Source: Metridium senile
Taxonomy: Eukaryota > Cnidaria > Anthozoa > Actiniaria > Metridiidae
Direction: 5' to 3'
Assembly (NCBI GenBank): GCA_949775045.1
Contig: OX459099.1
Location: 7,220,099-7,284,098 of the forward strand
Length of the DNA stretch: 64,000 nucleotides
Below the pieces are notes generated by a model. It saw nothing but the letters and a program-made list of their open reading frames with translations, ran no database searches and had not been told where the DNA came from. A program made the translations under genes and the position numbers. Of the stretch, positions 44,906 to 56,769 are shown piece after piece; positions within the stretch are counted from its first letter, which is position 1; the number at the start of each line of letters is the position of its first letter.

Positions 44906-45374
44906 AAGTCATGGGTCTCTATATAATAGCCCAACTTCAATATTTTGGTTGAGTAATCATACACAAATAAGCTAATCTCTCAATCATAATATAGAAACTG
45001 GTTATATTGGCTCGTTTTTCAACGATCTCAAAAGTTAGTCCGAGAAAAACGATTAAATTGTATTGATAAATAATATATGCAGGTAATTGTGGCATAAATA
45101 CCTCAAAAAGAGCTATTTTGGAAAGGGACAAAATAGTTTGGAAGGCGTTATATGAAAATTTCTTCGAAATTTTCAGGATGACATGAGATTCCGTTGAATA
45201 CCTAAAGGCTTATATAAGCCACCGGCAATACATACATTTTATTTATATTTAGGCTTATATAAGCCTTTAGGTATTCAACGGAATCTCTCTCTACTAGTTG
45301 GTCAATACCGGGAAATATATTTGCGCAACATTTTGACATTTGAGTTTCCCTCAACCAATCAAAAAGGGGATCTA

Positions 45375-45383
45375 CACGTGATC
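45375..45383. promoter_or_regulatory. CACGTGATC half-palindrome upstream of G5
   Basis: Corresponds to the GATCACGTGATC site of other copies but with a diverged left half (TCTACACGTGATC). 118 bp before the G5 ATG; the E-box core is kept. Confidence 0.5.
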
Positions 45384-45500
45384 AACTAATGGGGTAATAG
45401 TGGGAATCATACAGAGTAGTAATCATTTGGGGAGCCAACGCCGTGAGATAGTATACTTGGTTCAGTAGCTGTGCAAAACTTATCTTATTAAGCTAGAAAA

Positions 45501-48500
45501 ATGCTGCTCAAATTCGTAGGGATCGTTTCAGTTCTTATAGCTGTGCAGTTCAATGAAGGTAAGCTCACTGATGGCTTTCAGTATGATATATGTGCGTTTT
45601 GAAATGCGTTCACCACGCCACTTACATGCAGACACGCACATACATACATTTTATTTATATAAGGTGACTAAAAAGCTTGAAACTAAGATAAAATGATAAG
45701 GTTTTAGTGTGATCTATTTCTCGAACGTATATCTCTGTACACACATATATTGATTTCGATTTTTTAAAAAGCAAAGTGAAACCAATGTTTCGGCTATATA
45801 CTGTTCTATTTGGTAATAGTTATAAGTTTAGCCAAATAGACAATGTACTGGCTATAAAAGAAGTATTTTTCTTGCAGTTTTGAGTAATTTTTTATGTATT
45901 TACTCTATCGACGAGTTGTAACTAACTCGGAACGGGAACGCCTCTTACACGAAAGCTGATAGACTATAAAATTACCACGAGGTCATGTACGATATCCTAA
46001 CTATTCATGAAAACTGAAACTTCAAAGTTTCTTATATCTCATTTTTACAATAATAGTTGTAAATGTAATTTGTTGATCTAAATTGTTCGTATTTTATGTC
46101 AACGATTCTTTGTCGATTCCCAGAATTTGTGTCTGACAACGCCTCAATGTGTCATTGTGCAATTTTTTTGGCTTTGTACCAGAAATAATTATTGTACTTT
46201 TAATTAATTAACCCATTGTTTTCACTCTGCGTTAAACCAACGAATAGACTGACGACGAGATGCATTATTTTTGATATATACACAACAGTTTAGATAAGAG
46301 AAACGACTCTGCCGATTCCCAGAATTTGTGTCGTTGACAACGCCTCTTCCGAGAAACAACGCACATGCAAGTCTAAAGTACAAGCCAATACTCATTCTCG
46401 ATCGCATATTAATGACCAAATAGATAAGCCCAGGCAAAATTTAAGTCTTTGATGAAGGGCCTTATTCACCAGGATGTATGCCGGATGCTTTTGCCATTCT
46501 GGTAAATGTAATTTGTTGATCTAATTCAATTGTTCGTATTTTATTTTAAATATATCAGTTTACTGAAGAGAAACGACTCTTTGTCGATTCCCGGAATTTG
46601 TGTCGTTGACAACGCCTCTTCCGAGAAACTACGCGACGTATGACTGTCAATGTAGAATTTGTTTGACTTTATACAATAAATATTCTAGTCTCTATTGAAG
46701 AAATTAGAAAAAGATTCTGTTTTATCTCAAAAATATTGAATGGCCTATTTTGGCCTTTTAATCATAATTTTTCAGTCAAACCAGTTCAAGCCTACTCTCA
46801 AATATCTAACCAGCCTATACAATAAAAGTAGAACTTTGCACTGTAAACTGATTTCAGTTCGACTCTCTTACAAATAGAAAATACAAATAGACGTACAAAT
46901 AGCCACTGCGTTTCATTATGCATGCTTATAAATTAATATTTTTTTTAATTACTAAAATAAGTTATGAGAATATAAGTGGAGGTTTTATAGCTTTTTGAAG
47001 TCACTTTATATAAATTTTTAGCTGAATATGATAAAAATGAAAAAACTGGAAACCATCGCCAAAATAAATACTTCAGTTGGACGACTTGTTTCGATCAACT
47101 CGGTTAATAGAAAGATAAGTTTTTTTCAGCTATATTCATAGAGACTGCAGAACATCCAGCCCCTATATGTATTCAGTTTAATTTTACACGATATCTCCTA
47201 GGAAACGAGAAGTTTTGGCCGAGAGTGAACATGGCAAATAAGGAAGGAGAAAAGACGTATTTATATTGTTGTTGTTGTTGTTGTTGTTATTGCTGTTGTT
47301 TTAGTTGTTATTGCATGCTGTTGTGTTAGTTCTTGTTGTTATTTCAGTCCTTGTTATTTAACAATTATTCGCCGAAGGCGAAGTGATTATCGGTGAATAT
47401 TTACCGAGCGGTGAGTCTTCGAGCTGCGAGGTAAATATTCACCGATAATCACTTCGCCTGAGGTGAATAATCGTTTTAGTATAAATACAAAGGTGATTAT
47501 TTCAAAAAAGAAAGAAGGAAACAGCATTGAAAGTGAAAATATTCCATTTTTTTAAAAGCGCGACCGTTACGCGTAAAAATTGTAAACTTTAATTTGTCTC
47601 GCATATAATGACAAAAAAAACGTGAAAATTTACTATGATACCTTTAAATAGCTTGACACCAAACTTAGTAGCTTCTTTTGTCGATTTTGGGACAGCATTT
47701 TCTTTAAAGTTTTCAATTTCATCTTCGCTAACTGTGACAAAACAACTACTGGCAGCCATTTTGTCCGAAAAGGTGATTATCGGCTGATAATCCGAGATAG
47801 CAAACCAATCAGAGCGCGCGATTTTGTATAATCACCTTTGTATTTATACTAATGTCGTTTATTGATTATTTTTCTTGTTGCTGTTTTTGTTTCATGCAGT
47901 TCTTAGTGTTGCTGTTGTTGTTTTAGTTGTTTTTGTTCTTGTTACCTCCTTTACAAAATTTATTTTAATTTATTTTGTCTCATACAGTGAGTGCATTGAA
48001 GTGCTATACATGTGCATCTACCAAGGACTGGAGCTCATGTAATGATGCTAAAAAAGAAGTGACATGTCCTTCTAGCATCTCACACTGTTTGAAAGTTGAA
48101 GGGACCGTTAAAGGTGGTGGTGTGGATGCAGCAGAGTATGCTAAAGGTTGCAGTGATTTTTGTGATGCAAAGTCTCTTTCTCAATGTAACACGCAGACTT
48201 CTGGTAAGCCAAAAGTAGTTGATAAATACACCTATTTCAAAAATCGTTGTCACAGCCGAAGCTTCAGTCCACACTCTGAAAGAAGCCTGCACAGGCGTCG
48301 CTAACATGAACATAATTTGTGGTTTACTAATTAGCCATTTTGTAAAACGAAATATTTGTTTCATCATCTATCAGTGCAACAACTTGTTATGGTCATAACA
48401 CACAAACACCTACAGCCAAAATATGCTATGAATAGAGCGATGAAAAAAGATGGATTACCGACATCCTCTGCAGGCTTCAGAGTACGTATGGACTGTAGAC

Positions 48501-48766
48501 TTATTGCGACAACGATTTTTGAAATAGGTGTATATGATGAAGATACAGTCAATGCCATTAACATTTCTACATTTCCTCTAATCGAAATTATTTATTAATA
48601 AATTTTGAAATAATTTTCGACCATTTTTTTCTTAGGTGTCACCATTAAATGTAAGGTCAACTGCTGTACTGGGGATCTCTGCAATGCTGGCTCACTTCCA
48701 TTGGTCAGTGGTTTCATCATGCTGATATGCGCATTGCTCTCGGTCGTGTTCCATCTTGGGCAGTAA
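45501..48766 (+). CDS. Ly6/uPAR-like gene G5, GPI-anchored form
   Basis: Exons 45501-45558, 47988-48203 and 48636-48766, both introns phase 1, 134 residues. Signal peptide MLLKFVGIVSVLIAVQFNE; LU domain with CYTC, SSC, VTC, HC, GCSDFC, SQC, KCK, and CCTGDLCNAGS; hydrophobic C-terminus PLVSGFIMLICALLSVVF. Twelve cysteines, as in G3. The tail fits a GPI-attachment signal, so the protein is probably a surface Ly6 protein; ligand unknown. The acceptors CATACAG and TTCTTAG and donors GTAAGC/GTAAGCC are good. Intron 1 (2.4 kb) holds three copies of a TTCCCGGAATTTGTGTCGTT-type repeat (about 46090, 46310, 46575) and a 371-bp TA-target MITE. It is the best intact GPI-type gene in the window. Confidence 0.85.
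47363..47470. repeat. Hairpin repeat in intron 1 of G5
   Basis: GTGATTATCGGTGAATATTT on the left is inverted on the right (AAATATTCACCGATAATCAC), with TTCGCC at both ends. A short foldback beside the next MITE. Confidence 0.7.
47479..47849. mobile_element. TA-target MITE in intron 1 of G5
   Basis: GTATAAATACAAAGGTGATT at the left and its inverse at the right, TA on both sides. The interior contains CCAATCAGAGCGCGCGATTT, a motif common in coral MITEs (from memory). Confidence 0.75.
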
Positions 48767-49447
48767 CCGAGCCTTCACGAAGAGGCCTAGCATTTTTTGT
48801 TCAGTTTTATAAGTAGTCATGATTTGATGATCTATTTTTATATCGCTTTGTATTACACCGATATTTAGAAATAAAATAATGTTTATTGTTTGTCAGCAGC
48901 AAATTAAAGGCATTGAATATTGCTAAAATTAAGGTGACTGGCTACTTTTGAACGACTTTGAACGTTCGATTCGAGCCCACGATGTGCGCGCGCACAAAAA
49001 CCGCTGAATAAAATACAAAATTTTATTTAGGAACCTTTCACGTTTTGAGCTTGAACAGGGCAAAACCCTCGAATTCTGCGCGGGACTCTATACTTTCGTT
49101 AGGCTTAGTTGAAAGAACCTAATAAAATCTACGTTATATAAAAGTTTTTCAAAAAGGGTTTTTTGTCCGACTTCATGCGAGTTTTGAAAGCACTGAAAGG
49201 ACAAAATTTGGCAGATCAAGGTATTTGTCTTTTATTCAAAACTATCGAATGGGGATGTTGTATTTTACGGAATGTAATGCACGAACTTTTCGACACTTCT
49301 CCGCTCTCGTGAGTTTAAGTAAACTTGGTTTTCATTCAGAATGGATCTAAGTAAAGCATTATATATTATAACATAAATCGACCATTTGAGTTTCAAGACG
49401 TCACATCGATTTATTTTATATATCGATCGGTTATTGATTCAAGTTCA

Positions 49448-49545
49448 CGGGTCACGCAAAACATTTGAGTCACGCAAAACATTTGAGTCACGCAAAACAT
49501 TTGGGTCACGCAAAACATTTGGGTCACGCAAAACATTTGGGTCAC
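49448..49545. repeat. 17-bp repeats (GTCACGCAAAACATTTG)
   Basis: Five units here against two at about 1303-1345 in unit 1; the array changed length after the duplication. The 71-residue ORF across it (SRKTFE repeats) is not a gene. Confidence 0.85.
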
Positions 49546-49859
49546 GGATCACGGAGAAGAATTTATTAAATTCACGGATACTCCATTTGTCCAAGAGGTA
49601 GAGGTAGGGGAAATCAACAAGGCTTTAACAGTTATTTTTATATGTTCGTACCTTTTAGGAGTCGTTTTCAAAACTCAAAACCTCCGCCGATCACCCCTAC
49701 AACTTGAACAAATGGAGACCCCCCCCCCCCCCCCCCCCCCTTCGGGCTTCAAACACTTGGCAAATTTACCGCTGTGAAATTTTTGCCACGCGCGTGCGTA
49801 GTCGTTTGAACACTGTTTTATCCTGATCGCGAAGGGAGAGGGCCCTGGGAAAGAGCCTC

Positions 49860-50005
49860 GATATCACATGTCAGAGAGTATTGACAGTATTCGCTTGTGC
49901 AGGCAACGCCGTGACTTGAGGTAGCCACTTAACTGAATAGCTGTGCAGTAAGTATAGTTTAAAACTCATCGACAATGATGAGCTTGGGGTTGGGTGCACA
50001 GAGGT
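49860..50005 (+). pseudogene. G6 promoter/5' UTR with signal-peptide exon replaced
   Basis: The 5' block of the family (CAACGCCGTGA...GCTGTGCAGT...TTTAAAACTC) is retained up to an ATGATG at about 49976, but the signal-peptide codons are replaced by unrelated sequence (SLGLGAQ reading, then AG|GTAAGC in phase 2). Phase 2 does not match the phase-1 start of exon 2. I see no alternative leader before exon 2. Confidence 0.55.
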
Positions 50006-50895
50006 AAGCTTGATGCGCTATCTCGCTTACCCCAAGGAGGTAACCATGGCAACCCTGCCAGAGTCCACCACCTAGCACCCGTCACACTGACAATGTCAGT
50101 GGAATACTTACCTGATGATAATTGAAGTTACTAACTACTATATAACAAGGGAGAGGCGGGAGGGAACAAATACTGTATACAACAGAGTACTGCAATCGTT
50201 GAATTATCTTGTCACTGAATATTGTACTATTACGATGCTGCTACATAATGCAAAAGAATAAAACTGTTAGTTTATTTATCCCATTAATAATATCTGAAGT
50301 TGTATGGCATTTCGAAAAAGTAATGTGGCCTTTTCTTACATAAATTCCGCGTCTGTTGGATCACATTCCATCGCTAGTTTACGGCCTTAGCTTGTCTTAG
50401 TAATAGGTCGCCGAGTAAGGTCAAACTTCATACCTCAAAATCATCGCTACACTGAGAGAAAACTCTTCGGTGATATATTTACACACAACAACAGCTTAAT
50501 GTTAAATCGTGTCATAAATGAAATATTTTTTATTAAAGAGTTGAATAGATTTGAAACTATTGAATACAGGTATTTTGTTTTACACTCTATTTTAGGTAAT
50601 TGCTGCCTGACAGATAGATAGATAGATAGATGAACTTTATTAAGGAAGGTTTAAAAAGTATTTACAAAATACACCAGTTTAGCATAGCTAATCTTACACT
50701 GGGCCTTCTAAAAAGAAAATTAAATGAATTGTATAAAAGTAAGAATAAATTAAATAATAATATTACTAAAAAGATACCTAAAGATTTGAATAATATATTA
50801 TATAAGAATTTAAATATAAAATAAAGAATACATAAAATGAAATTTCAGTTATTGATGATACCAGATCATACCACATATGGCAGCATTTCCCTTAC

Positions 50896-51015
50896 ATTAG
50901 GGGGGGCCGGGGGGGGAGAACAGGGCCACAAAAAAATATGTCAAGGGAATTGAAAATGCACCAGCCCACCGGCCTGCCTCCCCCCCTCCCCCCTAATAAA
51001 TGACCCGTCCCTACT
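50896..51015. mobile_element. G/C-run MITE specific to unit 2
   Basis: TAGGGGGGGCCGGGGGG at the left and CCCCCCTAATAAATGACCCG at the right; unit 1 lacks it (CCCTTACATAATGTAACGAC). Ends blurred. Confidence 0.6.
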
Positions 51016-51204
51016 GTAACGACTTGTAGCCAAGGCTATTATAATGTACTTGATGACTGGAGCAAAGTGCTACAATTGTAGTTTGTGCAGTGCGCGCGTT
51101 TTCTATTTCTCAATTATTCACTGTAAATTTGAAAATGAACTCTTTTCTTAAAAGGATCAATAATTATATTTTACTCTAGTTACATTTCTCTTTGTCTTAT
51201 ACAG

Positions 51205-52234
51205 TGAGTGCATTGAAGTGTTACTCATGTTCATCTACCAAAGACTGGAGCACATGTAATGATGCTAAAAAAGAAGTGACGTGTACTTCTGTCATGTCGC
51301 ACTGTTTGAAAGTTGAAGTCACTGCAGAAGCTGATGGTGTTAAAACAAGCAAGTACGTTAAACGTTGCACTAATAATTGTGATACAGATAATATTGCTGA
51401 GTGCAAAGGTTATAAGACTACTGGTGAGTAGAAGTAATGGAGGAAAAAATTAGCGGACATATAAATATGTGAAACGTATAAATGATCGGATAGATAAATA
51501 AATGAATGAACGTATGAATGAATGAATGAATGGGTAAATAAATGAATAAACGTATGAATGAATGGTGGATAAATAAATGAATAAACGTATAAATGAATGG
51601 ATGGATAAATAGATAAAGGTATGAATGAATGAATGGTTAAATAAATGAATAAACGTGTGAATGAATGAATGGATAAATAAATGAATAAACGTGTGAATGA
51701 ATGGATGGATGGATAAATGAATAAACGTATGAATGAATGAATGAATGGTTAAATAAATGAATAAACGTGTGAATGAATGAATGGATAAATAGATCAATAA
51801 ACGTATGAATGAATGAATAAACTTATGAATGAATGGATGAATAAATGAATGAATGAATAAGGTATTCATGAATAAATGATGGATTAGATGATTGATGGAT
51901 GAGGAAATTATTACGAAAGGAGATTACAAAATAATGGATAAATAAATGCACGAATGAATGGACTATTTGATAAACGAAAAATTTTCTATTGAATTTTGGA
52001 ATAATCATATCCATCGAAACTGAACATTCTTTTTTTTTCTAAGGTGTCAGTGAATCGTTTACATGCAGTGACAACTGCTGCAACGGGAATCTCTGTAATG
52101 CTGGCTCATTTCCATTGGTCAGTGGCTTCATCATGATGACATGCATTGCTCTCATCTTTGTTTCATCTTGTGCAGTAACCGAGCCTTCACGAAGAGGCCT
52201 GGCAGTTCTTATTTTTATAAGTAATCATGCATGA
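51205..52234 (+). pseudogene. Ly6-like gene G6, exons 2 and 3, altered C-terminus
   Basis: Exon 2 (51205-51423) is open: LKCYSCSSTKDWSTC, VTC, HC, RCTNNCD, AEC. Exon 3 (52044-52234) gives SFTCSDNCCNGNLCNAGS and then the tail. Relative to G2 two bases are missing in ACATGCATTGC (about 52142), so the hydrophobic tail is read in another frame (MMTCIALIFVSSCAV) and runs through the usual stop to TGA at 52232, adding EPSRRGLAVLIFISNHA. The new tail is still partly hydrophobic, so GPI attachment or membrane retention cannot be excluded. With no usable exon 1, G6 would lack a signal peptide unless spliced to another leader. Confidence 0.65.
51480..51860. repeat. 32-bp minisatellite in intron 2 of G6
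   Basis: The short allele of the array at 26740-28550, about ten units. Confidence 0.9.
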
Positions 52235-52627
52235 TTTAGAGAATTAAAAGAACAATTTAAACAACTGGGGTTTTTTTTGCCTGTTTGTGCGCATTTGGAA
52301 ATATTAACGTGTACTTTGCGCGTGGTTAATATTAGATTATGATAAGTATGATATACTTCAAATGTATCGAGAGTGTAAATAGACTCGATTTATTTTCTAA
52401 CAGTGGTCAGTCCTAATTTCACCGTACCAGCAAGCAACTGATAGAAAAGGTTTTTTTAATTGTTCTTCTTTTCTATCGCGGTTTAGTAAATGGCAGCCAC
52501 TTACTGTTAATTGTAATGAAAAATAAAACGAATCGAAAAATGCACATCACTCAGGCGTTTCGGAATACTCAATTGCGTCAGGCAAACTTTGTGAATATGG
52601 TTATGCCCAGAATTTATTTCCGTTCTG

Positions 52628-52639
52628 GATCACGTGATC
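52628..52639. promoter_or_regulatory. GATCACGTGATC palindrome upstream of G7
   Basis: Exact copy of the site at 29372, again 124 bp before the ATG. Confidence 0.55.
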
Positions 52640-52762
52640 TTCTGGTTAATCAATTGTGGGAATTCTCATATCAGCAGGGCAGTATTCATTTGTGGGGTCA
52701 ACGCAGTGACGTGAGTACTTGGTCTATTAGAAGTGCAGTTAGACTCGTTTAAAGCTAGAATT

Positions 52763-54573
52763 ATGTTGATGAAGTTCGCAGGGATTTTTGTGATATTAGC
52801 CGTGCACCTTAATGGAGGTATGTTTATTTTTTAAGGAGGGCGTAGGGTTTGTTGTTTTACTTTGTTGTTTTGTGCTGTTGCTTTGGTTGCAAATAATATT
52901 TTGTTATTACACAATCGATTCGGTTTTCTTTGTTATTCAAGGCTTTTCTCGCTTAGTTATCAATTTTTGCTCGATTTTCGTAAAGGAAAGAGTGATGCTG
53001 ATGAGTATACTGCAGAACATGTAAGAATTTTTGACTCGGGACTCATTTATTGACTTATTATATGAAAACCATTTTGTTTAACGAGATAACGTACAAGAGA
53101 ACACTTGATTCAGGGGGATGGGGAGGGGGCACCAAGAGGTAGGTGATTGGCGCTCCTTTCAGGGTTGAAATGTTTTCCTGTGCGTACCTTTTAGGATGTT
53201 CATTGTATAATATTAGGTCCCTCTAGTTCTATACTATTCTCCAATACCTTTCCATGCAAGTCATTTTACATAAAAATGATTCTCGCAGCTTCCGCTTTTC
53301 TTGTGCACGTTATCAATACTGACCTCCGACCTTTGCGCATGAAAAGAATAACAGGAAGCAGAAAAAGACGTCGCCGTTGACGGGTTAGCAACAGATATTT
53401 GCTACCAATTACTCGTATTAAAGAAATTCGAAATTAATAATCATCGTCACCACCACCATCACACTCACCATCATCATTTATTATCATCATCACCATCACC
53501 ATCACCATCACCACTACCATCACCACCACCACCACCACCACCATCATTACCACCACCATCACCACCGCCACCACCATCATATCATTTATCATCACCATTA
53601 CCATCATCATCATCATCATCATTATCATCACCATCATCTCGCCTTTCCTCAGCTGATAAAAGAAGAGGGCTGTTTTGCAGTCCGGGAAAGCGATAAGGCA
53701 CTATAATAATAAGCCTTCGAAAGTAATTCTATTTTATTTTTGCACTGTTACACTAATTGCATGTTAGATTTTGACGTATTAGTCTAAAATCTATATTAAG
53801 GGTTTAGTGTTTTCACTCTAAGAAAATTATGATTGTCGTTAGAGTTCTTGTTTACATTGGTATTCTTTCTCCCATGCAGTGAGTGCATTAAAGTGCTACA
53901 CCTGCCTTTCTACCGAAAGTTGGAGCTCGTGCGATGAAAACAGAAAAGAAGTGACTTGTGATGCTGGAACGGACAAGTACTGTTTGACAGCAGAAGTCAG
54001 CGTAAAAGGTGCTGGTCTTGATGTGAAAAAGTACGGTAAAGTGTGCAGTGAACTTTGTGATAGAGACGCTATCGCTAAGTGTAATAAGAAGATGGGGGGT
54101 AAGTCAGTACACAATTGATGACATAACTCATTTTAGTTTTTCTCAAAAAAATAAATACATAAGTTGAGTGATATAAATACATAAGTTAAGACTTATTTCT
54201 TTAATCAAACTTTTAGTTGATCAAAAATTTCATATTCAATGATTTATCTTATATTTCCTATATCAATATATTTATTTATAAATTGAAAGTTAGTAGTGAT
54301 ATCATATTATATGTATTATATTATTATAGTAATTATAGTTATTATTTATCTATTATATATAAAGTCCTATTGATCTATTATTGTAAATAGCTTTATATAA
54401 ATGATAAATTATGATTATTATTATTAAAGGTGTGTTGATAGATATATGGATGTGTGAATGATTATTCCCAATATATTCAAAGATTAATAAATCTCTATTT
54501 AGGTGTTACCTCCAAATGCAAGATGGACTGCTGTACCGAAGACTTGTGTAATGCTGGCTCAGTGTTGATTTGA
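52763..54573 (+). CDS. Ly6/uPAR-like gene G7, secreted form
   Basis: Exons 52763-52817, 53880-54098 and 54503-54573, 114 residues, nearly identical to G3. Signal peptide MLMKFAGIFVILAVHLN (His where G3 has Tyr). Exon 2 appears to encode the same residues as G3. The last exon ends CCTEDLCNAGSVLI then TGA, with no GPI tail. The intron-1 (CAY)n run is kept; intron 2 lacks the 141-bp MITE of G3. Because the truncated tail is shared with G3, the change to a secreted form happened before the segmental duplication. Intact reading frames and phases in both copies argue that they are functional. Confidence 0.85.
53448..53638. repeat. (CAC/CAT)n microsatellite in intron 1 of G7
   Basis: Counterpart of 30178-30350 with a different length. 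Confidence 0.9.
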
Positions 54574-54777
54574 CATCACAATGACATGCGCATTGCTCTT
54601 AGCTTGGTTTCAGTAACCACGAAGAGGCCTGGCAGCGTGTGCTTGCTTCAGTAGTATTTCAAATAATTAGTAATAAAATGGTACTTTAAACAATTTCTGT
54701 TTCTTTTTGTTTTTAATTATCTTCATTTTTTTTTTGTAATATTCTTTGCTGAGACCAAGAAAGATTTTCCATCCATT

Positions 54778-54970
54778 AATAAATATTCTTGATGTTTTAT
54801 AAGCAAAAATGCTTATACAATCTTTCACGTACTTAACAATTTTAACTGTAAACTCAGTGAAAACTAGTTTCGTTTATTAACTTCTTCAGTTCTCTTTTTA
54901 CTACGTTAAGTACGTGAAAGATTGTATGGTAATAAGCATTTTTGCTTATAAAACATCAAGAATACTAATA
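54778..54970. mobile_element. Foldback MITE downstream of G7
   Basis: Unit-2 copy of 31646-31837; arms contain TTCTTGATGTTTTATAAGCA and its inverse. Confidence 0.8.
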
Positions 54971-56044
54971 TCTTAAAATTGTTTGTTAGCTAGAAAAGCA
55001 TAAAAATTTATTAAATTATTTCTGCATCAGAGCGCAAACACTATTTCCATGAACAAAAATCAAACTCAGGTTACTAGCATGATAGCTCACGTGGAGGCTC
55101 ACGTGGAGAGAGGGAGGGGATGGGAGGATAAAGGAAAGGGAAGAAGGGAGAGCATGTAGACAAATCCCTTTTTGACTCTACACCCCCTAGTAAACACTAG
55201 TCGTTCTGGTATCCAACAATATCAATAAACATCAAAATTTCTTTATCAACCAATCAGGTGGAAGTTGAATTTTGATAGAACCAACGAGCGTAACAGTTTG
55301 TAAGTACAAGAGAATATCGTTTAGAACAAGATCGAACTCTAAATATTACTTAGTCAGTACATCTAAAGAAAATAAAGCTCTCACGTCCTCCTTCTTTCCT
55401 TTAACCTCCCCTCCCCCTCTCTCCTGAATCCCCTCTTCAAGAGCTACAAGAGTGATAATGACTAAATAGTCACTATATATAAACCATTAAGGCCGTTTTC
55501 ATTAACCCGTAAAACACACCGTTAGTGTATTGTGTTCTTGTGTTGGTATATGACCATCACACTGACTAATAGGTAAGCGTAGTGGTTTTCAAGTGATGTT
55601 AACTGTGATGCTAATTTGCCAACCATTTTCACAATAGGTTTTTGAATTTTCTTTGTTCTAATAACAATGGTTGGTTGGCAAAACCGTAACAAAATACGTC
55701 ACTGTACGTCCACCTATACACTTTGTTTCATGGGTTTATTATAACAGCTATAGTTGGTAACTATATATTTAGTTTGTTTTTGATATCAGTAGTTTTAGTG
55801 TTCATGCTCAAGACATGTATACAAGGCCTAAAATGTACTTTTAACATTGTTTCACCTAAATCCACCATACCGGCAAGATATAGAAAACGATTCTATCGCG
55901 GTTTCAATGGGAGCCACGTATTGTTAAAGGCAAACAAAAATGAAATGATCTGAAAAAAGCACATCACTCCGGCGTTTCGGAATAACCAATTGCGTCAGAC
56001 AAACTTTGTCAATAAGGTTATGTCGAGAATATATTTCCGTTCTT

Positions 56045-56056
56045 GATCACGTGATC
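56045..56056. promoter_or_regulatory. GATCACGTGATC palindrome upstream of G8
   Basis: 124 bp before the G8 ATG. This is the uninterrupted counterpart of the G4 promoter. Confidence 0.55.
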
Positions 56057-56179
56057 TTCTGGTGGGTCAATTGTGAGAATTATCATATCAGCAGGGCAGT
56101 ATTCATTTGTGAGGGCAACGCCGTGAGCTGAGTACTTCATCTAATAGCAGTGCAGTTAAAATAATCTAAAGTTTGAATA

Positions 56180-56234
56180 ATGCTGCTGAAATTCGTAGCC
56201 ATTCTTTTGATTTTAGCCGTGCAGCTCAATGAAG
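56180..56234 (+). CDS. Ly6-like gene G8, signal-peptide exon
   Basis: Same coding sequence as G4 (MLLKFVAILLILAVQLNE) with donor G|GTAAGACC. No exon 2 is visible in the remaining 7.7 kb, so the rest lies beyond 64000 or is lost. Of all the first exons this one and G4 are most alike, as expected from the segmental duplication. Confidence 0.65.
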
Positions 56235-56503
56235 GTAAGACCATTTTCAAGGGGGAAGGGTATAGGGATGTTATAGTTGTGATCCATTGTAAGGGAATTG
56301 GTTTGTCGTTGCTGTTACTGTTGCCTTGCCGTAAACAAGTTTCCTAAACAAACCTGCAAAACTGACTGAGAGCTACTCAAATAACTGAGTAAAAATGAAT
56401 CCACAGTAACTGAATGATATCACTACAGATTATGCACTTACAGTAAATGGGAACAAGCGAGTAAACTAGTATAGGCAACGTCGGTGTTTGATATACACGA
56501 TAG

Positions 56504-56607
56504 GTAATATAAAGAGTCTAACTCTTTTACTCCGACGAAGGGCTTAAAGCTCGAAACGTCAGTAAAGTTAAGTCAATATTTTTTACAAATTTCATTATAT
56601 TACCTCT
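56504..56607. mobile_element. Internally deleted MITE, relative of 37279-37648
   Basis: Begins AGGTAATATAAAGAGTC and ends ACAAATTTCATTATATTACC; CTCGAAACGTCAGTAAAGTT inside. Confidence 0.65.
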
Positions 56608-56769
56608 CACTTCGAGCAAAGCTACGCTCATTCTCGATTCATTAATTCGCATCAGTTTGAGTAAAAATATACCCGGTGACACTACTCCGACTTGTGTACC
56701 CTCACACAACTAAGGGGGTTCATCGGTCTACGGGTAAAGTGAAAGGCTATGAAGCATAATCTAATAGGA

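Larger units (their letters stand above)
35306..45153. mobile_element. 9.8-kb TIR element with inverted minisatellite arms and a Crypton-like gene
   Basis: About 40 terminal bases match in inverse: ATATAACGCCTTCCAAACTA...TTTTGTCCCTTTCCAAAATA at 35306, and the mirror ends at 45153. Further in, a 35-bp minisatellite (35750-36150) faces its inverse (44410-44905), and about 270 bases at 36165-36430 are inverted at 43680-43975 (ACCACGGTTGACATTAATGT region). TA stands outside each end, but ATAT makes the TSD ambiguous. The only sizeable gene is the recombinase at 39753-41784. Other stretches (38000-39700, 41800-44400) hold smaller repeats and no further gene I can support. Confidence 0.65.
48663..56472. 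repeat. Segmental duplication, unit 2
   Basis: Collinear with 1-2149 and 25840-33641. It lacks the TTAA element, the nested block, and the insertions at 26180, 31025 and 32965. It has its own insertion at about 50896-51015 and a replaced stretch at about 49935-50210. Similarity to unit 1 ends near GCGAGTAAACTAG (33641 / 56470). Confidence 0.85.

Noticed and set aside
50630..50824. 64-residue ORF (MNFIKEGLKSIYKIHQ) after the GATA repeat
   Set aside because: It overlaps the inverted LINE 3' end shared with unit 1, where the same region is interrupted by element X; composition is AT-driven Lys/Asn/Ile.
29507..54573. Reading the three-finger proteins as venom toxins
   Set aside because: Three-finger toxins share the fold, but GPI-type tails in siblings, the CCxxDLCN end and the cluster context fit Ly6/uPAR surface or secreted proteins; nothing in the sequence points to toxicity.
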